Assembly: GCA_965223215.1 (NCBI GenBank)
Contig: CBDCVZ010000010.1
Span: 4,216,001-4,280,000 of the forward strand
DNA length: 64,000 bases
Direction of reading: 5' to 3'
Source: JABDMH01 sp965223215
GTDB lineage: Bacteria > Bacteroidota > Bacteroidia > Chitinophagales > Saprospiraceae
The notes beneath the pieces are model-generated. The model saw only the letters and a program-made list of their open reading frames with translations, searched no databases and had not been told where the DNA came from. The translations under genes were made by a program, and so were the position numbers. Numbering within the stretch: position 1 is the stretch's first letter; every line of letters begins with the position of its first letter. Of the stretch, positions 62,118 through 64,000 are shown piece by piece.

Positions 62118-63722
62118 ATGGCTGACGTAAAACCGGACGAAATATCCGCCATCCTAAAGCAAGAACTTTCTGGATTTAAAACCGAAACGGAACTCGAAGA
62201 GGTCGGATCGGTCTTGCAGGTTGGAGATGGAATTGCTCGTGTATATGGACTCACTCAAGTCCAAGCGGGTGAACTTGTTGAATTTGAAACCGGGACACAA
62301 GCAATTGCCCTCAACCTTGAGGAAGACAACGTTGGTGTCGTGCTGCTGGGAAGCTCAGATGGAATCAAAGAGGGATCTTCTGTGCGACGTACCGGAGACA
62401 TCGCCTCTATTGATGTGGGTGAAGAATACGTAGGACGGGTGGTCAATCCACTGGGAAACCCCATCGATGGAAAGGGACCCATCGGTGGAGCCAAATATGC
62501 CATGCCGTTGGAGCGAAAGGCTCCAGGTGTTATTTACCGGCAGCCAGTGAGTGAGCCGCTACAGACCGGCATTAAGGCCATCGATTCAATGATCCCCATT
62601 GGTCGGGGCCAACGAGAACTCATCATTGGTGACCGGCAGACGGGCAAGACGGCCATTGCCGTTGATACCATTTTAAATCAAAAGGAGTTCTACGACCGTG
62701 GTGAACCGGTATATTGTATCTATGTCGCCTCCGGTCAGAAATCTTCCACAGTGGCACAAGTGGCGCGAATTCTCGAAGAATATGGTGCGATGGCCTACAC
62801 GGTTATCGTATCGGCTTCTGCTTCTGATCCTGCACCTCTACAATTTTATGCCCCGTTCGCTGGAGCTTGTATTGGAGAGTTTTTCCGTGATACGGGTCGA
62901 CCTGCCCTGATCATCTATGATGACCTATCTAAGCAAGCAGTCGCCTATCGAGAGGTTTCGCTTCTATTGAGAAGACCCCCGGGTCGGGAAGCATATCCTG
63001 GTGATGTCTTCTATCTTCACTCGCGTCTATTAGAGCGAGCGGCAAAGATCATCGACAACGATGGTATTGCCCAAAACATGAATGACTTGCCGGCTTCATT
63101 GCGTGAAGCGAAGGATGCCGACGGAAACCCAATGGTCAAAGGTGGTGGTTCGCTTACGGCCTTACCGATCATTGAAACCCAAGCAGGTGACGTTTCGGAT
63201 TATATTCCAACCAATGTCATCTCGATTACGGATGGTCAGATCTTCTTGGAATCAAATCTGTTTAACTCAGGAGTCCGGCCGGCCATTAACGTTGGTATAT
63301 CGGTATCACGGGTAGGTGGATCGGCTCAGATCAAATCTATGAAGAAGGTCTCTGGAACACTAAAACTCGATCAGGCCCAATTTCGAGAGTTGGAAGCCTT
63401 TGCTAAGTTTGGCTCAGATCTCGATGCCGCCACCAAAGCCACGCTCGACAAGGGCAGTAGAAATGTCGAAATTCTGAAGCAGGCTCAGTACAGTCCGGTA
63501 CCAGTGGGACAACAGGTGGCCATTATCTTCTTGGGGACCAAAGGACTTTTGAGAAATGTACCCATTCACAAGGTGAGAGAATTTGAAGAGCAGTTCTTAT
63601 CGACCTTAAGACAGCGCCATCCAGAAGTGTTAGAAACCTTCAGAACTGGTAAACTCACAGAGGAGGCAACAGAGACGGTGCAAACACTTGCAAAAGAGTT
63701 AACAAAGCAATACGCCAATTAA
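62118..63722 (+). CDS. atpA: ATP synthase F1 subunit alpha
   Basis: 534 residues. Beta-barrel N-terminal domain (about 28-95), nucleotide domain with Walker A GDRQTGKTAIAVDTIL and Walker B-like PALIIYDDLSKQAVAYREV, and the signature LLRRPPGREAYPGDVFYLHSRLLERAA. The catalytic-site arginine lies in GISVSRVGGSAQIKSMKK. Three copies with beta form the F1 head. It is followed after 57 bases by atpG. Confidence 0.98.
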   Translation: MADVKPDEISAILKQELSGFKTETELEEVGSVLQVGDGIARVYGLTQVQAGELVEFETGTQAIALNLEEDNVGVVLLGSSDGIKEGSSVRRTGDIASIDVGEEYVGRVVNPLGNPIDGKGPIGGAKYAMPLERKAPGVIYRQPVSEPLQTGIKAIDSMIPIGRGQRELIIGDRQTGKTAIAVDTILNQKEFYDRGEPVYCIYVASGQKSSTVAQVARILEEYGAMAYTVIVSASASDPAPLQFYAPFAGACIGEFFRDTGRPALIIYDDLSKQAVAYREVSLLLRRPPGREAYPGDVFYLHSRLLERAAKIIDNDGIAQNMNDLPASLREAKDADGNPMVKGGGSLTALPIIETQAGDVSDYIPTNVISITDGQIFLESNLFNSGVRPAINVGISVSRVGGSAQIKSMKKVSGTLKLDQAQFRELEAFAKFGSDLDAATKATLDKGSRNVEILKQAQYSPVPVGQQVAIIFLGTKGLLRNVPIHKVREFEEQFLSTLRQRHPEVLETFRTGKLTEEATETVQTLAKELTKQYAN

Positions 63723-63779
63723 CGGGACTGCCGCATTAGAATGGGCAACATCTGATAAATAGATCACAATAAAAGCAGC

Positions 63780-64000
63780 ATGGGAGCAAATCTCAAAGAG
63801 GTACGGGAGCGAATTAAATCGGTGATGTCGACACAGCAAATCACCAAAGCCATGAAGATGGTATCTGCCGCGAAGCTCAGAAGAGCCCAAGACGCGATTG
63901 TACAAATGCGCCCCTATTCGGAGAAGTTGAATGAGATGGCTCAGCACATTCTTTCCAACACAGACGGAGATGTAGCCACTAAATTTAGTACCCAACGTGA
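63780..64000 (+). CDS. atpG: ATP synthase F1 subunit gamma, 5' part (cut by window edge)
   Basis: 73 codons from ATG 63780 to the edge without a stop. MGANLKEVRERIKSVMSTQQ and ITKAMKMVSAAKLRRAQDAI are the typical gamma N-terminal helix that turns inside the alpha-beta ring. The rest lies outside the window. atpD and atpC are not seen before this point, so they follow gamma or lie elsewhere, as often in Bacteroidota. Confidence 0.95.
   Translation, partial: MGANLKEVRERIKSVMSTQQITKAMKMVSAAKLRRAQDAIVQMRPYSEKLNEMAQHILSNTDGDVATKFSTQR

Overview
The window is a chromosomal segment of a Bacteroidota bacterium. The evidence is two secreted proteins with C-terminal type IX sorting tails, a gliding-motility lipoprotein (GldB), several outer-membrane beta-barrels, fasciclin, rhodanese and PASTA proteins of the kind common in this phylum, and at least seven start-proximal matches to the Bacteroidota -7 promoter consensus TAnnTTTG. 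Assignment near Saprospirales is an inference from overall gene style, not proven here. I saw no rRNA, tRNA, CRISPR array, insertion sequence or prophage. Most of the window is core chromosome with some accessory genes between.

Layout. 1-2.7 kb: a truncated unknown gene, then an SdiA-regulated-type beta-propeller protein and an orphan HD plus PycTM membrane protein. 2.8-7.7 kb (minus): a bacterial non-homologous end-joining block, TPR protein - Ku - LigD, with a DUF547 lipoprotein. 7.9-10 kb (minus): an ECF sigma factor overlapping a membrane-tethered protein with three exact-period 35-residue repeats and a C-terminal barrel-like region. 10.3-12.9 kb: ParC. 13-19.7 kb: a DUF885-like protein without the usual metal motif, a large unknown helical protein, a small secreted ORF with tandem terminators, a beta-barrel gene broken by one in-frame TAG, and a lipoprotein ADP-ribosylglycohydrolase. 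19.9-26.7 kb: an alpha/beta-hydrolase-SGNH fusion coupled to an aldo/keto reductase, a T9SS cargo protein, fasciclin, DUF1801 and a two-gene thioredoxin-fold operon. 26.7-35.8 kb: DnaE, a MATE transporter, PASTA plus a T9SS cargo protein, rhodanese and Dcd. 35.9-39.4 kb: a WD40 protein, a phosphopantetheinyl transferase, a lipoprotein, a two-ORF micro-operon and a heptose epimerase. 39.4-48 kb (minus): GcvP, MetK, FAH-family protein, TrpS, RidA, L32, DUF177, a frameshifted M64 peptidase remnant, a lipoprotein and TatA. 48-59 kb: DUF937, GldB, barrel protein, NadC, a 34-residue membrane ORF, PyrD, a Crp-type regulator, DnaX, a CocE/NonD hydrolase and NadE. 59.4-64 kb: atpB-E-F-H-A-G, with gamma cut by the window edge.

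How the genes work together. Ku and LigD form a two-protein double-strand-break repair system. DnaE and DnaX are replisome parts and ParC is a decatenase subunit. NadC and NadE are two steps of NAD synthesis. The atp genes build F-type ATP synthase, with a strong hairpin between atpE and atpF that may help set the high c-subunit dose. The most interesting unexplained signals are two decayed genes (17735-18367 and 46859-47094), overlooked small ORFs (17181, 38192/38013, 51495), the orphan PycTM effector, the sigma/repeat/barrel pair, and several palindromes or inverted repeats in promoter regions (9958, 17120, 26655, 36781, 46752, 53544).
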